Origin: Deferribacteres bacterium
Lineage (GTDB): Bacteria > Nitrospirota > Thermodesulfovibrionia > UBA6902
Assembly: GCA_030598625.1 (NCBI GenBank)
Contig: JAUVPO010000101.1
Location: 1 to 6,923, forward strand
Reading direction: 5' to 3'
DNA: 6,923 nucleotides
The position numbers and the translations under genes are program-made. Positions 4,272 through 6,923 of this stretch are shown in pieces. The notes beneath the pieces were generated by a model that worked only from the letters and a program-made list of their open reading frames with translations, ran no database searches and was not told where the DNA came from. Each line of letters begins with the position of its first letter. The first letter of the stretch is position 1.

Positions 4272-6923
4272 CTAAAACACATGCCCGAACGTAAAATGAA
4301 CTTCACCTGCGCTTTCACCTTCTTCTTTATCCAATTTGTGACCGTAGTCCACCCTGATAGGCCCTACAGGGGTGCCGTATCTTAATCCCGCACCGGCAGT
4401 GTACTTCAAATCCGACCTTATCTCCTCTGTTGTTTTCCATACATTGCCCCCATCAACAAATGTAACAAGACCAAATCCCTTTCCAAGAGAAAATCTAAAC
4501 TCTATATTTGTTAATGCAAATACGTTTCCACCCGTAGGATTATTGTCCGCGCCTTTTGGTCCAAGAGTATCATGAATGTATCCCCTGACTGTTGATCTTC
4601 CCCCCAAAAAAAATCTTTCAATTAGAGGAAGCTCTTCAATCTCTTCAGACCCGTAAGCGGCCCCTCCCTTAAGAGAAAAAGCAAAGACGACCCTTTTTAT
4701 TAATTGAAAAAACCAGGAACTTTGAAATGTTCCCTTTATAAATTCCGTTTCAGAGAACAGTATCTTTGAGGCAAATTTCAATACGATACCGTGAATAGAG
4801 CCCGATGTAGGATTAAAAGGATTATCCCTGCTGTCATAATAAAGAGAAGGTGAAATGCTCCCGATGCCAAGAGTGCCTTGGTCCTCCCTGCTCAATATAA
4901 CGCCCGGCTCAACATCATAGGTGTCCGTAAAAGAATATTCATAGTTCAGACCCATTTTTATCCTTCTTGCCAGCTCTTTCTCAGTGCCGACAATAAAGCT
5001 GAATTTATCTATTTTGTAAAGAATGTCCCTTGTTTCAATATTTACAGCGCTTATGTCCTCTTTCATCAAATAAATCTTAAGCGGCAGATTCGGCTTGTTA
5101 AAAAGCCAGGGCTCCTTAAAATTCAAAATATATCTCTGTTCAACCGTGCTTAACTCCGAACGGAATCCTATCTGTCTGTGATAGCCGCCGAGATTACGAT
5201 ATCTTATATCAAACGATCCTCTGAATTTTTCATAATCACCATAGCCGAGGCCAATCTCCACTGAACCGGCTTTGCTTTCCTCGAGAGAAACAATAACGTC
5301 TCTTACAAGTTTGCCATCCTCCACCCTGTCCGTTCCAAGCATGTCAATTGATACCTTACTGAAGATGCCAAGCCTGTAAAGCCGCTGCTTGGTTTTTGAA
5401 ATTTCTTCGTGTTTATAAAGTTCGCCTTCTTTAAAAGCAAACTCTCGTTTAATTATTTTGGCCTTTGTCTTGCGGTTACCGTGAAGGATAATTTTTCCGA
5501 TAACCGAGGATTTATTTTCTATTATTTTAAATATAAGGGAAGCATTTTCTTTTTTAATCGCACTTTCAATATCCACTCTCGCATCCAGATAACCGTGCTG
5601 ATAATAGAGATAAAGCACTCTGTGCCTGGCGTCTCCGACATCGATCACATTATATGGCGATCCTTCCTTAAGCTGCAATACACGGCGAATTTCAGATGTT
5701 TCAATTCCCTTATTGCCCGCTACTTGAATTGATTTGATTTTTGTTTGAAGGCCTTCACTAATGACAAATTCAAGGTACAAATGACGACCGTCATTCTGAA
5801 AGTCTTTCTTAACATCTGCTACATCCATCCGGAGATAACCGAGGGCATTGTAAAACCTGACTAAGGCTTCCTTGCTGTCATCCAAAAGATTATCATTGTA
5901 TGGCTTGTCCTCCGTCAAAGGGATAATCTTCCTGATAGACTCATGACTAATTGAGGAGCCTTTATAAAGTATTTTTTTTAGAAAAACCCTTTTGCCTACA
6001 AAAATCATAAAAGTTACTTTTATTACATCCTCTTTTGCTTCAACACCCGCGGCTACCTGGGAATAATAATATCCTTTACTCATATAGAGTCTCTTGATAC
6101 GATTAACCGATTCCATTACCGTCTCATCTGAAACTTCTTCGTCATCCATAAAAGTGACTTCTTTTTTCAGCTTTCCCGTTCTGAAAACGGTATTGTTTTT
6201 AAATATAATTTTAAGTTTTGGGCCCCTTTGTACCGGGATTGTGAGATTGCCGTTTTTAAATTCATAAGGGCCTACAATCGGGTTAATATAGTTTTTTTTC
6301 TTATAATAATTCCTTACTCTTAAAACAACTTTATTGATTGCTTTTTTATCGCATATATCACCAGGAACAATAGTTATCAGGTGAGCGACATCAGGAGGCG
6401 CTTCTATCTTGTTGATAATCAAAGGATCGCCTTCTTCAATATCCACATATATATTAACCATGGATGGTTTTTTTGCATCCTTAACACTAATCCCTACCTT
6501 GACCTCAGGGAACCCCCGTTCCCGATAAAATTCAAGAACTGATAATTCAGCCTCATCAATAAATTCCTTTAAAAAATCCTCTCCTTCTTTAAAGGTAAAT
6601 ATTTGCTTGATTTTCCTTGCAGAATATTTTTTGTTACCCTTTAAGCTGATCCTGCTCAGAACGGGTATTTCCTTTACAATATATTGCAATCTGATTCCTT
6701 CGTCGTAAGGTCCTGATGCAACCCGAATGTCAAGGAAAATACCTTTCTTGAACGCCCTTCTAATCCCTGCGCTTAATTCCCTCATATCAAGTTTATCGCC
6801 AACACGCATACCAAGTAATCCTTTCAGTTCCTCCTTTTTTATCCGCATAAGTCCTTTTATCTCAATTTTTTTTATGACATTATTAAATGCCTTATCCTCA
6901 CTATCTCTCAGGAGTGGCGCGGC
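4272..6923 (-). CDS. Omp85-family outer-membrane protein assembly factor (BamA/TamA-like), 7 POTRA domains, 5' partial
   Basis: The frame stays open to the window edge, so the ATG at 6848 is internal: the 25 codons before it (ending NNVIKKIEIKGL) form the first strand of a POTRA domain. The visible part is 883 residues. Seven POTRA-like units can be laid out at about 16-86, 88-166, 167-235 (shortest, least clear), 236-312, 313-392, 393-472 and 473-552. Each starts with a strand such as KIEIKG, RISLKGNKK, SIQVAGNK or KIILHGNRK and ends in an amphipathic strand. Residues about 553-883 form a 16-strand-type barrel with RYRNLGG, SLYYDSRDNPFNPTSGS and the conserved loop-6 motif VRGY (779-782). The protein ends in Phe, as expected for an outer-membrane barrel. 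It inserts barrel proteins (BamA) or works with a TamB-like partner (TamA); the sequence does not settle which. Signal peptide and any earlier domains are off the window. Confidence 0.94.
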   Translation of the reverse strand, partial: AAPLLRDSEDKAFNNVIKKIEIKGLMRIKKEELKGLLGMRVGDKLDMRELSAGIRRAFKKGIFLDIRVASGPYDEGIRLQYIVKEIPVLSRISLKGNKKYSARKIKQIFTFKEGEDFLKEFIDEAELSVLEFYRERGFPEVKVGISVKDAKKPSMVNIYVDIEEGDPLIINKIEAPPDVAHLITIVPGDICDKKAINKVVLRVRNYYKKKNYINPIVGPYEFKNGNLTIPVQRGPKLKIIFKNNTVFRTGKLKKEVTFMDDEEVSDETVMESVNRIKRLYMSKGYYYSQVAAGVEAKEDVIKVTFMIFVGKRVFLKKILYKGSSISHESIRKIIPLTEDKPYNDNLLDDSKEALVRFYNALGYLRMDVADVKKDFQNDGRHLYLEFVISEGLQTKIKSIQVAGNKGIETSEIRRVLQLKEGSPYNVIDVGDARHRVLYLYYQHGYLDARVDIESAIKKENASLIFKIIENKSSVIGKIILHGNRKTKAKIIKREFAFKEGELYKHEEISKTKQRLYRLGIFSKVSIDMLGTDRVEDGKLVRDVIVSLEESKAGSVEIGLGYGDYEKFRGSFDIRYRNLGGYHRQIGFRSELSTVEQRYILNFKEPWLFNKPNLPLKIYLMKEDISAVNIETRDILYKIDKFSFIVGTEKELARRIKMGLNYEYSFTDTYDVEPGVILSREDQGTLGIGSISPSLYYDSRDNPFNPTSGSIHGIVLKFASKILFSETEFIKGTFQSSWFFQLIKRVVFAFSLKGGAAYGSEEIEELPLIERFFLGGRSTVRGYIHDTLGPKGADNNPTGGNVFALTNIEFRFSLGKGFGLVTFVDGGNVWKTTEEIRSDLKYTAGAGLRYGTPVGPIRVDYGHKLDKEEGESAGEVHFTFGHVF

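Noticed and set aside
5409..5732. Open frame of 107 codons on the + strand
   Set aside because: It is antisense to POTRA 6 and 7 of the Omp85 gene; its Phe/Ile/Tyr-rich translation is what AT-rich antisense sequence gives.
6846..6848. ATG as the true start of the Omp85 gene
   Set aside because: The frame remains open to base 6923 and the upstream codons encode the first strand of a POTRA domain, so this Met is internal.

Overview
The window looks like part of the chromosome of a Gram-negative anaerobe. It holds an Omp85 outer-membrane assembly protein, a periplasmic SurA-like chaperone, a futalosine-pathway menaquinone gene (mqnD), a clostridial/archaeal-type NifS-NifU pair and a short stand-alone ArgA-type acetyltransferase. 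This mix suggests a Nitrospirota- or Desulfobacterota-like bacterium. That placement is an inference from gene content, not from a marker gene. I see no RNA gene, CRISPR array, insertion sequence or phage gene. There is no stretch of 300 bases without a gene.

Left half, + strand (1-3689): five tightly packed genes read as one operon. They are nifS-like (5' end cut off by the window edge), nifU, mqnD, a short Ppx/GppA phosphatase and an ArgA-like N-acetyltransferase. The first junction overlaps by 19 bases; the others are separated by 14, 11 and 6 bases. No promoter is visible, so it must lie upstream of the window. Functions are mixed: Fe-S assembly, menaquinone, phosphate/alarmone metabolism and arginine.

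Right half, - strand (6923-3686): a large Omp85 protein with at least seven POTRA domains (5' end cut off at base 6923) is followed by a short SurA-like secreted protein. Both belong to outer-membrane protein biogenesis and are probably co-transcribed. The two operons converge so tightly that the last gene of each shares the palindrome TTAA as its stop codon.

The most interesting point is the NifS-like protein. It keeps the sulfur-carrying Cys, but Gln replaces the lysine that should hold PLP, and the other residues that normally contact PLP and the substrate carboxylate are also changed. It resembles the desulfurase-inactive IscS described from Archaeoglobus fulgidus. Because it overlaps an intact NifU scaffold gene, the pair may build Fe-S clusters with free sulfide while NifS contributes only a Cys ligand. 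A second theme is two short, degenerate 7-base repeat arrays sitting inside genes. One matches an apparent extra segment in MqnD; the other encodes most of the hydrophobic core of the SurA-like signal peptide.
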